Part shown: in pieces, positions 48,232-60,974 of the stretch
How the letters are laid out: every line of letters starts with the position of its first letter
How positions within the stretch are numbered: position 1 is the first letter of the stretch
Assembly: GCA_002007465.1 (NCBI GenBank)
Contig: LNAC01000039.1
Coordinates: forward strand, 4,034,168 to 4,098,167
DNA: 64,000 nt
Direction of reading: 5' to 3'
From: Ailurus styani
Lineage: Eukaryota > Chordata > Mammalia > Carnivora > Ailuridae
Translations under genes and position numbers: made by a program
The notes under the pieces: generated by a model
Told to the model about the DNA's origin: nothing
Seen by the model: only the letters and a program-made list of their open reading frames with translations
The model's database searches: none

Positions 48232-51200
48232 AAACAGCATTATTAAACCAGTCTAATTTGTCCAAAGATTCGTTTTGATTAGGAATATGATTACTTAAAC
48301 TTTTCTATGTTTCATACTAAATATTTAGGAACTCTAAGTTTTGTTTAGAACTACCGAAGTTTTCTTTCTGTTTTTCTCTCTGCTATCAACTTGCATTTCA
48401 TTACTTATCTTGTTGACTTGTAAACAAGGCTATTTTTGTGGTAATTTTCCAATCAGATTGTGGGTTGAGATGGAAGCACAACTTTAGATTTATTAACACC
48501 TTATTTTTAGGCATCAAGCTCCTTCTCACATCTTTACCTGGCTCATTCATTTATTTATGCTTTCCTATTTTCTTTTGAGAGAAGAGAGAGTTATGACCCA
48601 AACTCTTTAGATTTCTTGCAGAGACCATGAAGCTCTAGGCCAGTCAAGAAGCAACCATTCTCATACCATCACAAATTCAGGCTTATTTGAATGGTTGAAC
48701 CATTCAAGCAAAACCTTCTCTAAAGTCTCTACCCTTTGCCCTAAAACTAGGCAAAAACAATTTCAAATTTTATTCATTATGTATATTTTGTTCTCTCTAA
48801 ATTTGTCTGTTGGAATTAGATATCCCTAGTGTGTTCAAATGACAGCTTTTGTGACCCATTAATCTCTAATAGTGTCCCAAGGGACAGAGGAAGTTGGCGT
48901 CAGAGAAAGTTTATAATTGTAAATAAATAGACTATTGTAAAAAGCTATCCCTTTCTTTTTGAGGAGGAAAGAAGACTTTTTAAAATTACACTAAAAGAAC
49001 CAACAACTTTGGCTTTATAACATTAGCCACAGATGGATCAAATGTAATCAAAGTACAAAAAACTCACTGGCTGGTGGTTGCAGCTCCAGATCTCCAATAG
49101 CTGCTCTCCACTCCAGAGGGCACAAAATATTTTTACCTGGGTTTGAATCAGAGTGGCGCACAACATGAAAAACAACATAGAGAGTTTCACCAATGGTAAG
49201 GCAGCAATAAAATAAATCAGTACTGTATTGAGTGATATGAGCAACTTTCCAACCTACTAGTGAAACCAGTTATCAGTTTGACTAAATCAAGGTCTAAAGA
49301 CCCAGAGGCAAATAAAGGTATATCTCAAATGATAGGAGCTAACAGAATCCTCGAGACAAACATAAAATACAATCAAATACCCTGTCATTTGTTACCTCAT
49401 AAAGACCAGACAGGCCATTAAAAACTATATTATCAACATGGCTGCCACCAAAGGAGAAATAGGGGTTGTGTACAAATCAGAATCAGCATGAAAACCAGAC
49501 TTAACCAGGACACAAAAACCAAATAAATGGTCATAAAAAGAAATAGAAGCAACTAGATTAAAACCCTATTTCCACAGGAGATTCACCCTAAGACTGGAAA
49601 AAGGTATACCTCAAAGAGTCCTTGAGTTGCAGTTTACTCAGCTCCAGCTAGTAAATACATCTATGGTAAATAAATACATAAAATCTTGGTAGAATTTATA
49701 GAATTGTCAAAGATATACTCAGAGACAAAGCATCTAGTAAAGAAAAGTTTATTTTCAAGGAAAGTTTATAAGATACTTCCAAGTTTTAAAAGGTCTGGTT
49801 CACTAAATAAAAGAATACAAGAGGTGGGGAAAACCTACAAAATTACCAACATGATTAGCTTATAGTTAGGCTGCCCAAAGTAGAAAAGATAGCAATTTTC
49901 TTACATGGTTGTCATAGTTACAGAGGTTATCACAAATTTTCAGCTATAAACATTGCAAAAGTTGATAAAATTGCTTTTATGAGGGAGTCAATACTTATAA
50001 ACAAAACTTAAGGGATTCTTTTATTTTGGGAAAGTGAACTAGACAAAGTGACTCTGTTTTTGTTTGCTTATTTCTCTGTGCAAGTTGTTTTATTCTCTGA
50101 TTATGATGTATACACACTGATGGAGCAGAGCGACGTGTCAGTTTTGCTGCCACACATGCTTCTTTTGGCCCTTGGTGGTTGAAAACCCTTTTACAAATAC
50201 CGAGGTAGTTATTATAACTGAAGGGAAAAGACCAAATAATACAAGAGGAAAAGGTCAAGTTTAAGGGAGGTACTTCAGAGAATGGATTTTTTTTTAAAGA
50301 AATTATCTTATCTTTGTGGACAAACTAATAAAAATTTTGGGTTAATGGGATTATAATACTAATGACTAACACAAATCATAAAAATTTGATTTTGACTGAG
50401 AAATAAAGACTAGAGAGAAAGGGTAGAAAAAATTAAATTTGCCTAGCCTTTCAGTGAAAAGTTAATTTGAATTTAAAAGCTGACTTTGTCAGACTCAAGC
50501 AAAAATATAGGCAGAATTCCATACTTCAAGGATTTGTATAATACTAAGAAGATTGAGGTTCATTTAGCCCATATCCCTTTGATGAGCCTCTTTCAAACAG
50601 CCAGACAGGTTGGTTTTTCCCAGAGACCTGTTAGACCAGCTTTTCTCAAAATGGGAGCTGTGATTCATTAGTGGATCCTGACATTGATTAATAGTGAGTT
50701 CTGACCAGCAGTTTGTTTTTAATGAAATGGAGTAGAAAATAGATCATCTGTGGTGATACTTTAGGTAGGATTTAGTGGAAAGACCAGCCTCCCAAGGAAA
50801 CAAATAAATTACAAAGTTGTATATTTAAAGTTGTTAGAAGATTGTGGGCACAGCAAAGCCTAGAAGAACTAAATTTCTAGAAAAGGAAAAGCTCTCCTAG
50901 GTATGTTGACAATCCCTGGCTATTTTATTCCTTGGATCATTTACCAATTCTGGTCATATTGACTCTGTTTTTGGCATAAGGACTCTACAGGGAAAAGAGA
51001 AGCCAGGTGAGTTTTTAAAGACTATAGGTGCAGGCATGCCAGATTTGACTCTAAAGAAGTCTGAAATATACCCTGGATATTTGCTGAATGTTGAAGTATG
51101 AAAGAGCCTGGAGAGTTGGTCCAGAAAGGCAGAATAAAATCTTCAATTTTATGATGCTTAGGAGATAAATTCCTTCGAGAGAGGGGGACTGCACCAAGCA

Positions 51201-51588
51201 TACAACAGGTCTTTCCCTCAAGTTTTTACCAGATACTGCACTTGATGTTGTGGGAAACTTAAACACAAAACTTGTGAAGGACAGAGTTTCAGGGATGAGG
51301 ACAAAGAGAAAATCCAAGCTATCAGTCAAAAGCTTAAGAAGGCCACACTCAAGAAGGAAACTGAATTGGAAAGGTAAAGTCTCTCCACAATGCTTGGAGA
51401 CAGAATCCCACCAGTGACAGAAAGCCAGCATGAAACACTTGGCCAGTCTCCCTCTCAAGACATTTGCCACTTTTTGAAGCTGCATGAGGTACGAGACTAA
51501 TGAGCTAAACTTAAGCCTCTAAAGGGCAGAACTGATTCTCCCACAGTTTCTAAGGGCTGAAGGAGAGAGACCTGCCAAGCTATCAATC
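48232..51588. other. Intergenic or CCDC162 intron, unclassified
   Basis: AT-rich sequence without recognised genes. A weak interspersed repeat at about 50640-50770 (CAGCTTTTCTCAAAATGGGAGCTG ... GTGGATCCTGAC) resembles one at about 41490-41650. 51180-51590 reads like decayed ancient L1 5'UTR with repeated AAGCTATCA(G/A)TCAAAAG units. Confidence 0.5.
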
Positions 51589-51602
51589 AAAAGTCCAGGT
51601 GA

Positions 51603-52095
51603 TTTATAGCAGCAATGTCCACAATAGCCAAACTTTGAAAATAGCCTAGATGTCCATCAACAGATGAATGGATAAAGAAGATGTGGTATATATATACAAT
51701 GGAATATTATGCAGCCATCAAAAATTGAAATCTTGCCATTTGCAATGACGTGGATGGAACTAGAGGCTATTATGCTAAGTGAAATAAGTCAGAGAAGAAC
51801 AATTATCATATGATTTCACTGATATGAGGAATTTGAGAAATAAGACTGATGATCATAGGGGAAGGGAGGGAAAATGAAACAAGATGAAACCAAGAGGGAA
51901 ACAAACCATAAGAGACTCTTAATCTCAGGAAACAAACTGAGGGTTCCTGGAGGGGAGGAGAGTGGGAAAGATGGGGTGGGTGGGTGATGGACACTGGGGA
52001 GGGTATGTGCTATGGTGAGTGCTGTGAATTGTGTAAGACTGAGGAATCACAGACCTGTACCCCTGAAGCAAATAATACTTTATATATATATATAA
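51603..52095 (+). mobile_element. LINE-1 3' end, short 5'-truncated insertion
   Basis: Sense L1: the end of ORF2 (AATGTCCACAATAGCC..., GGAATATTATGCAGCC) and 3'UTR with a TA-rich tail. The perfect 14-bp target-site duplication AAAAGTCCAGGTGA occurs at 51589-51602 and again right after the tail at about 52096-52109. Confidence 0.9.
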
Positions 52096-52294
52096 AAAAG
52101 TCCAGGTGAGCCACATCTGAAGAAAAAGGACAAAGAAGAGGTAAACTGAGTCTAACTAAAACAAGAATCCAACTCCAATCTAATTCAATTCCTGATGGGC
52201 TTAAGATGATCAGTCATTTAAATTATGCATCTAACAGAAGAAAGGGAGAACGTTTACAGGGGAAAATAACATCATTATTAGTCCAGTTGTGTCT

Positions 52295-52425
52295 TTTTTT
52301 TAAATTTTTTTTAAGATTTATTTACTTTAGAGAAAGAGAGCATGAGGGGAAGGGCAGAGAGAGAATCTTAAGCAGATGCCTCACTGAGCATGGAGCCTGA
52401 TGCAGGACATAATCTCACACCCCTG
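52295..52425 (-). mobile_element. CAN-SINE fragment
   Basis: Antisense tail and body (TTTAAGATTTATTTACTTTAGAG ... GGAGCCTGATGCAGGAC) that breaks off before the head. Confidence 0.82.
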
Positions 52426-53300
52426 AGATAGATGTATGCATATATATGTACAAGGAAAAAGAGGAAAAGATAGACAAGTTGGATAAAATGATGGATAATT
52501 TTTGCAAATTTGGAATCTGTAAAAATAATATGCATTACATAACTTAAAAATACAACATCTAAAATTGAGAATTCACTGGATAGATTTTTGGTGTGGGTTT
52601 TTTTTTTAATAGCTTAGACTGAGCAAAAAATACAGTTAGTGAACTTGAGGACAGATAAATAGAAAATATCCAAAAATGAGGCACAGAGACAAAAAGAACA
52701 GGATGAATAAAACTGAGTAAAAGAGACATGTGGAATAAAGCTAAATAATCAAATGCATGTGTAATCAGAGTCCCAGGAGGATAAGAATGAAAGAGAATGG
52801 GGCAGAAGCAATATTTGAAGAAATAATAGTCAAGAAATTTCCAAAGTTGAACATTAAAGGTCCATGAACCCCAATACACAGCAAGGATGTATACAAAGGA
52901 AGCCACAATTAAACACTTTATAGTTGAAACGCTGAAAGACAAAGATAAAATCTTGAAAACAGCAAGAGAAAACAAGACAGATTTGCTTTCTGCAAAAGGA
53001 ACAGTAAGAGAGATGACTTACTTTCTGACAAATTATGGAAGCCAAAAGGAATAAAAAGACATTTAAAGTAATAAAAGGGGAAAAAAATCAGTTTATACCT
53101 AATTAAAATATTCTTAAGAAATCATGGTAAAATAAAGATTTATTCAAATAAATAAAAGCTGGGAGAATTCATCAGCAGCAGACCCACACTATGAAAAATA
53201 TTAAAGGTAGTTTATTAGACCAAAGGAAAATAACTCAAATGGCAACATGGGTCTTCAAGAAAAAGAGCAGCAGAAAAGATAAATATGTGATTAAGTTTTT

Positions 53301-53315
53301 AGATTTCAAAACATT

Positions 53316-53362
<47 letters not shown>

Positions 53363-53522
53363 TTTGACACAGAGAGAGAGCACAAGCAGGGGGAGCAGCA
53401 GAGGGAGAATCAGGCTCCCCATTGAGCAGGGAGCCCGATGTGGGGCTCGATCCCAGGACCCTGATGAGATCATGACCTGAGCCGAAGGCAGATGCTTAAC
53501 CAACTGAGCCACCCAGGTGCCC
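53301..53522 (-). mobile_element. CAN-SINE with (ATTT)n expansion
   Basis: Antisense copy with about 13 ATTT units; TGTGATTAAGTTTTT is duplicated at 53286-53300 and 53523-53537. Confidence 0.95.
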
Positions 53523-53713
53523 TGTGATTAAGTTTTTTAAACTGAATTTCAAAGCAGCAAAAATAAAACATGTTGTGGAGTTTATATGCAGAAATTAAAA
53601 AAACAAAAACAACAACAACAACACCCCCCCAAAAAAAAAACAGTTGCGTGAATTGTAGGAACGAGATAAATGTACATAAACCATTGTAAGGTTTTTATTC
53701 TTTGGAGAGCTAC

Positions 53714-53925
53714 ACAAGCACCTGGGTGGCTCAGTCAATTGAACATCCAGCTCTTGGTTTCTGCTTAGGTCATGATCTCATGGGTCATGAGACCAAGCCC
53801 CATACTCAGCTCTGCCCTTAGCAGGGAGTCTGCTTGAGATTCTCTCCCTCTGTCCCTCCCCTGACTTGTGTGCATGCTCTCTCTATATATATAAAATAAT
53901 AGAATAAATACATCTTTAAAAAAAT
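53714..53925 (+). mobile_element. CAN-SINE
   Basis: Sense, somewhat diverged copy (AGCACCTGGGTGGCTCAGTCAATTG ... CTCTCTCTATATATATAAAATAATAG). Confidence 0.9.
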
Positions 53926-55396
53926 ACTAGCTTAATGTAAGCTGTAATAAGCCAAGGATGCATATTGAAATCTAGAAGAATGATTATCAAAGTATAAGTG
54001 TTATCAAAGCAACAGTAGAAACATCATCTGGGAATTTTTTAGAAGTAAAAATTCTCAGTCCTCCCCCAGACCTATCAAATGATAAACTTTAGAAGTAGGG
54101 CCCAGAAATCTATGTTGGAACAGTCCTCTAGGCGATTCTGATGCACACTAACATTTGAGAACCACTGCTTTGGGTAATTACCAAAAGAAAACAAACAGGT
54201 ATAATTAAGAACCTAATAGAAGAGGTAAAACAGGATAATAAAAACACTTGATTAACCCAAAGTAATGAAAGAACAGTGAATAAAGAAAGAAAGGACAGGA
54301 CAAATAGAAATATAAACAAAATGAATAAAATAAAATACACAGTAAGATTGTGAACATAAACCTTACTATAACAGTAATCACATTAAATGTAAATGAACTA
54401 AATGCTCCAATTAAAAGACAAGATTTTCAGATTGCATTCAAGAACAAAAAGGCACAGATAATTTAAAAGGATTAAAAAGATATACCATGTAAATACTACC
54501 CCCAAAATCCTTGTGTGATTGTATTACTAATACATTTTACTTTAAGAAGTATTACTAAAGATGAAGAAAGATGCCATAATGACAAAAGCTTCAGTTCAAT
54601 AAAAAAACCTAATAATCCTATTAGTAGACAGTCCATAATAACATTTCAAATATATAAAACCAAAATATCAGAACTAAATGGAGAAATACACAAATCTACA
54701 GTCATTGCCAAAGATTTTAATGTACGTACCTCAATATCTCATTAAAAATCAAACAAAAAAATCAGTAAAGATATAAAAGATTTGAACATTATGAAACAAC
54801 TCAATCTGACTGACATATGTAGAGCACTAGCCCCCAAACAGAATATACGTTCAAGTGTACATGGTACATTTACCAAAACAGACCTAAGCCATAAAATAAG
54901 CTTTAAATATTTTTAAAAATTGAAATCATGCACAGAATATTCTTAGGCCACAATGGAATTACACTGAAAACTGACCAAAAATATAAACGCAAATCAAAAC
55001 CACAATGAGAAACCACTTTGCATCCACTAGGATGACTAAAATAAAAAAGACAGATAATAACAAGTGTTGACAAAGATGTGGAGAAATTGGAACCCTCATA
55101 TGTTGCTGGTGAGAATGTAAAATGGTGCAGCCTCTTTGGAAGACAGCTGGCAAAACTTTTACATAAAAGCATTATTCATAATATCAAAAAAGTGCAAACA
55201 ACCCAAATTTCCTTCAACTGGTGAACCAATAAGCAAAATATGGTACAGCCATATAATGGAATATTATTCAGCCATAAAAATGAATGATATATCTGTATGT
55301 TGACTAAAAGGAATTTAAATAAAAATGTTAAGAAAAAGAAAAAAAGGAATGATATATCAATACATGTGAAAACAGAGATGAACCCTGAAAACACAT

Positions 55397-55475
55397 GAGG
55401 GACCCCTGGGTGGCTCAGTTGGTTAAGTGTATGACTCTATTTCAGTTCAGGTCATGATCAAATGGCTTGTGGGAG
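55397..55475 (+). mobile_element. CAN-SINE head fragment
   Basis: Sense head (GGGACCCCTGGGTGGCTCAGTTGG...GTCATGATC) that stops after about 78 nt, where antisense old L1 sequence begins. Confidence 0.75.
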
Positions 55476-55601
55476 CCCCAAAATTTCTTTGATTGGTGGG
55501 CTTAATCCATTTACATTTATTATAATTACTGATATATTTGAACTTATTTCTACCATACTTCCTTTTATTTTCCTCTCTTTTTCTGATTTCTTTTTTTTTT
55601 T

Positions 55602-55622
55602 CCCGTGCTATTGCTATCGGGG
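55602..55622 (-). other. Putative 21-bp 3' transduction of the LINE-1
   Basis: Between the L1 poly(A) (T run 55623-55635) and the target-site duplication lies a non-A, GC-rich 21-mer beginning CCCGTGCTATT and ending GCTATCGGGG on the + strand. A second T run (55591-55601) follows it. Two poly(A) tracts around unique sequence inside one duplication is the mark of a transcript that read past its own signal. Confidence 0.65.
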
Positions 55623-58600
55623 TTTTTTTTTTTTTAATGTTCAGTTAACCACTGTATAGTACACAATTAGTTTTTGATGTAGTGTTTAATGCTTCATTAG
55701 TTAAGTATAACAGTGCTCATCACAGCATGTGCCCTTCTCAATACCCATCACCTTGAAACCCCCAGATTGTTTCTCAGGGTCCATAGTCTCTCATGTTTCA
55801 TCTCCCCTCTCTGATTTCTTCCCCTTTGGATTTCCCTCCATTCTCCTATGGTCCTCCTTGCTATTGCTTATGTTCCACATATGAGTAAAACCATGAGAAT
55901 TGTCTCTCTCTGCTTGACTTATTTCACTTAACAGAATCCCTTCCAGTTCCATCCATGTTGATGCAAATGGTGGGTATTCATTGTTTCTGATGGGTGAATA
56001 ATATTCCATTGTATATATGGACCACATCTTCTTTATCCATTCATCTGTTGAAGGGCATCTTGGCTCTTTCCACAGTTTGGCTATTGTGGACATTGCTGCT
56101 ATGAACATTGGGGTACACATGCCCCTTCTTTTCACTAAGTCTGTATCTTTGGGATAAATACCTCGTAGTGCAATTGCTGGGTCATAAAGTAGCTCTATTC
56201 TTAACATCTTAAGGAACATCCATACTATTTTCCAGAGTGTCTGTACCAACTTGCATTCCCACCAACAGTGTAAGAGGGTTCCCCTTTCTCCACATCCTCA
56301 CCAACATTTGTTGTTTCTTGTTTAGTTAATTTTTGCCATTCTAACTGGTATAATGTGGTATCTCATTATGGCTTTGATTTGTATTTCCCTGATGGCTAGT
56401 GATGTTGAGCATTTTTTCATGTGTCTATTAGCAATTTGTATGTCTTTTTTGGAGAAGTGTCTGTTCATGTCTTCTGACCATCTTTTGACTGGGTTATTAG
56501 TTTTTTGAGTGTTGAGTTTGAGAAGTTCTTTATAGATCTTGGATATCAGCCCTTTATCTATAATGTCATTTGCAAATATCTTCTTCCATTTCGTGGGCTG
56601 CCTCTTAGTTTTGTTGACTGTTTCCTTTGCTGTGCAGAAGCTTTTTATCTTGATGAAGTCCCAGAAGTTCATTTTTGCTTTTGTTTCAATTGCCTTTGGA
56701 GATGTGTCCTGAAAGAATTTATTGTGGCCAATGTTGAAGAGGTAACTGCTTATGTTCTCTTCTAGGATTTTGATGGATTCCTGTCTTACATTGAAGTCTT
56801 TCATCCATTTTGAGTTTATCTCTGTGTATGGTGTGAGGGAATGGTCCAGTTTCATTCTTCCATAGTAGCTGGCCAGTTTTCCCAGCACCACTTGTTGAAG
56901 AGACTGTCTTTTTTCCATTAGATATTTTTTCCTGGTTTGTCAAGATTAGTTGACTATAGAGTTGAAGGTCCATTTCTAGAGTCTCTATTCTGTCCCATTA
57001 GTCTATGTGTCTGTTTTTGTGCCAATACCATGCTGTCTTAGTGATCACAGCTTTGTAGTATAGCTTGACATCAGGCAACATGATGCCCCCAGCTTTGTTT
57101 TTCTTTTTCATCCTTCCCTTCATGATTCAGAGTCTTTTCTGGTTCCATACATATTTTACAGTTTTTTTGTTCCAGCTCTTTGAAAAATGCCAATGGTATT
57201 TTAATAGGGATGGCATCGAAAGTGTAAATTGCTGTGGGGAGGATAGACATTTAACAATGTTTATTCTTCCAGTCCATGAGCATGGAATATTTTTCCATCT
57301 TTTGTGTCTTTCTCAGTTTCTTTCATAAGTATTCTGTAGTTTCTAGAGTATAGATACTTTACCTCTTTATTTAGGTTTATTCCTAGGTATGTTGTGGTTT
57401 TTGTTGCTTTGTGAATGGAATTGATTCCTTAATTTCTCTTTCTACAATTACATTGTTAGTGTATAGAAAAGCAACTGATTTCTGTGCATTGATTTTGTAT
57501 CCTGCCACATTGCTGAATTGCTGTATGAGTTCTAGGAATTTAGGGGTGGAGGCTTTTGGGTTTTCCACATAAAGTATCACATCATCTGCGAAGAGGGAGA
57601 GTTTGACTTCTTCTTTGCCAATTTGGATGGCTTTTATTTCTTTTTGTTGTCTGATTGCTGAGGCTGTGACTTCTAGTATTATGTTGAACAATAATAGTGG
57701 TGAGAGTGGGCATCCCTGTTGTGTTCCTGTTGTGTTATGATCTTAAGGGAAAATAATGATATTCGCTGTAGGCTTTTCTTAGATGGATTTTATGATATCG
57801 AAGAATCTTCCCTCTATCCCTATACTCTGAAAAGTTTTAATGAGGAACAGATGTTGTATTTTATCAAATACTTTTTCTGCATCAATTGAGATGATCATTT
57901 GGTTCTTGCCTTTTCTTTTATTGATGTACTCTATCACATTTATTGATTTGGAGATGTTGAACCACCATTGCATCCCAGGCATAAAACCCACTTGGTCGTG
58001 AATAATCCTTTTAATGTCCTGTTGGATCATATTAGCTAGGATCTTATTGAGTATTTTGGCATCCATGTTCATCAGAGATATTGGTCTGTAATTCTCCTTT
58101 TCAATGGGGTCTTTGCCTGGTTTGGGGATCAGGGTAATGCTGGCCTCATAGAAGGAGTTTGGAAGTTTTCCTTCTGTTTCTATTTTTTGGAACAGCTTCA
58201 GTAGAATAGGTATTATTTCTTCTTAAATGTTTGGTAGAATTCCCCTAGGAAGCCATCTGGCCCTGGACTTTTGTTTTTTGGGAGGTTTTGATCACTGCTT
58301 CAATTTTGTTACTGGTTATTGGTCTATAGATTGTCTCTTTCTTCCTGTTTCAGTCTTGGTAGTTTATATGTTTCCAGGAAGGCATCCATTTCTTCCAGGT
58401 TATTTAATTTGTTGGCATACAATTGCTGGTAATAATTTCTAGTAACTGTTTCTATTTCCTTGGTGTTAGTTGTGATCTCCCCTTTCATTCATGATTTTAT
58501 TAATTTGGGTCCTTTTCTTTTCTTTTGGATAAGTTTGGCCAGTGGTTTATTGATCTTATTAATTCTTTCAAAGAACCTGCTTCTAGTTTTGTTGATCTAT

Positions 58601-60838
58601 TCTGTTTTTCTGGTTTCTATTTCATTGATCTCTCCTCTATTTATTTCTCTTCTCCTGCTTCGTTTAGGTTTTATTTGCTGCTTTTTCTCCAGTTTCCTTA
58701 GGTGTAGGGTTAGCTTGTGCATTTGGGATTTTTCTAATTTTTTGAGAGAGGCTTGGATGGCTACGTATTTCCCTCTTACGACTGCCTTTGCAGTATCCCA
58801 TAGGTTTTGGACTGATGTGTTTTTGTTCTCATTGGTTTCCATGAATTGTTTAAGTTCTTCTTTAATTTCCTGGTTGACCCATTCATTCTTTAGCAGGATT
58901 CTCTTTAACTTCCAAGTGTTTGAATTCCTTCCGAATTTTTTCTTGTGACTGAGTTCCAGTTTTAAGGCATTGTGGTCTGATATCATGCAGGGAATAATCT
59001 CAATCTTTTGGTTCAGTTGAGACCTGATTTGTGATCCAGTATATGGTCTATTCTGGAGAAAATTCCGCATGTTTTTGAGAAAAATGAGTATTATGTTGGC
59101 TTAGGGTGGAATGTTCTGTATATACCTATGAAGTCCATCTGATCCAATGTGTCATTCAAAGCTCTTGTTTCTTTGTTGATCTTCTGTTTAGATGATATGT
59201 CCAGTGTTGAGAGTGGAGTGTTAAATCTCTTACTATTAATGTATTATTGTCAATCTGGTTCTTTTTTTTGGTTCACAGGTAGTTCGCTGCTCCCATGTTG
59301 GGGGCATAGATATTTACAATTGTTAGATTTTCTTATTGGATAGACCCTTTAAGAATGATATAGTGTCCCTCTGGGTCTGTTATTACAGTCTTTGGTTTAA
59401 ATTTTAATTTGTCTTATATAAGAATTGCTACCCCAGCTTTCTTTTGAGGTCCATTGGCATGAAAAATGGTTCTCCATCCCCTCACTTTCAGTCTGGAGGT
59501 GTCTTTAGGTTCAAAATGAGTCTCCTGTAGACAGTGTATGGATGGGTCCTATCTTTGTATCCAATCTGCCAGCCTATGCTGTTTCATGAGAGCATTTAGG
59601 CCATTCACACTGAGGGTTACTACTGAAAGATATGTGCCTTATTGCCATCCTATTGTCTGTACAGTCCCTGTTTCTATGGATTGTCTCTGTAAGCTTTTGG
59701 TCCATATTACTCTTGGGGTATTTCTTCTTTTATAGAACCCCCCTTAGTATTTCTTGCAGGGCTGGCTTGGTGGTCACATATTCTTTCAGTTTCTGTCAGT
59801 CCTGGAAGCTCTTTATATCTCCATCTGTTCTGAATGACAGCTTTGTCAGATAAAGTATTCTTGACTGCATGTTTTTCTCATTTAGTACCTGGAATATGTC
59901 TTGCCAGTCCTTTCTGGCTTGCCAGGTCTCTGTGGACAGGTCTGACATTATTTTGGTGTTCCTCCCTCTGTACATAAGGAATCTCTTCCCCCTAACTGCC
60001 CTTAAGATGGCTTCCTTCGTTCTAAGATTTGGGAGTTGTACTATTACATGCCAGGATATTAGTCTGTTCTCCTTGATCTTGGTGGTTATCCTCTCTGCCT
60101 CTAGAACATGAATGCTTGTTTTGTTCCCCAAATTAGGGAAGTTCTCAGTTACGATTTGCTCAAATATATCTTCTAATCCTCTCTCTCTCCACCCCCTCAG
60201 GGATCCCGATAATTCTGACATTTGGAACGTTTCATGGTGTCATTAATTTCTCTAAGTCTGTTCTCATGGATTTTAAGCTGTTCATTCCAGGCCTCTTTCT
60301 GTTCCGTCCTTTCTATCAGTTTATCTTCTAGATCACTAATTCATTCTTTGGCCTCATTTACCCTAGCAGTTAGAGTATTTAGTTTAGACTGCATCTCATT
60401 CATAGAATTTTTAAGTTCAGCTTGATTAGCTCTCATTTCTGCCCTTAGAGATTCTATGTTGCCATTAATCGTTTTCTCAAGCCTAGCTATTGTCTTCTTA
60501 ATTGTTACCCTGAAGTCTATTTGAGACATCTTGTTTATATCCATATCCATTAGGTCTATGGGAGAGGTCATTATCTCTGGTTCTTTTCTTTGCTGGGAGT
60601 TCCTCTTCCTAGTCATTCTGTTGTGTGGTGGTTGAGGGGATGTACAGTCGAAAATATCAACCACAATCCAGGCAAGGTGCACCCTCTCGAATGATGATCT
60701 TCTGCGCCTGTAGAGATCCAGATGTATAATCTTACATCTCAGGCTGATTTCATGGGTGTTCAGAGTGGCTTGGTAGATATCTAGCTAAATTCAGGGGACT
60801 GGCTGAAGCAGAATCCCCCACTCCTCTGCCATCTTGCC
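55623..60838 (-). mobile_element. Near-full-length LINE-1 (carnivore L1), ORFs disabled
   Basis: About 5.2 kb on the minus strand. The 5' end (60838) begins with a typical GGCAAGATGGC-type L1 start and a short 5'UTR. ORF1 starts at 60616 (MTRKRNSQQRKEPEI) and has a coiled coil, then RRM and C-terminal parts down to about 59740. It is broken by a stop at 60341 and a frame change before 60221. ORF2 follows with endonuclease (SDHNALKLEL near 58980-58950), reverse transcriptase (catalytic FADD at 57592-57581) and Cys-rich C-terminus (55800-56250), split over several frames. The 3'UTR ends in an A tract (T run 55623-55635). An exact 16-20 bp target-site duplication (CTCTTTTTCTGATTTCT core) lies at 55572-55591 and 60839-60858. 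Nothing suggests it can still move by itself. Confidence 0.93.
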
Positions 60839-60974
60839 CCTCTCTTTTTCTGATTTCTACTGGATTTACAAGACCCATTCCTACCCTTTACCTCCACTTG
60901 TTTGAAATGGTCTAGTTTGCATTTCTATTCTGTTAGTAGTCACTTCGAAGCTTTTAACATAGTATTTTCCTAGC

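Larger units (their letters stand above)
52560..55395 (+). mobile_element. Old LINE-1 (L1M/HAL1-like) fragments
   Basis: Sense decayed L1 with ORF1-like sequence (about 52780-53270) and ORF2 parts (about 54340-55350, e.g. GCCATATAATGGAATATTATTCAGCCATAAAAATGAATG). Two SINEs interrupt it (53301-53522 and 53714-53925). Confidence 0.6.

Noticed and set aside
51051..51485. 144-codon open frame on the minus strand
   Set aside because: It lies in decayed ancient-repeat-like sequence with repeated AAGCTATCA units. It has no splice context, no recognisable domain and hydrophobic low-complexity composition, so it is a chance ORF.
52559..52975. 138-codon open frame on the minus strand
   Set aside because: It is antisense to an old L1 ORF1-like region, whose A-rich sense strand gives long Phe/Leu/Ser-rich frames on the other strand.
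58460..58948. 162-codon open frame on the plus strand
   Set aside because: It is the antisense shadow of L1 ORF2 (58597-59070 minus). The Phe/Leu/Ser richness mirrors the Lys/Asn-rich L1 protein.
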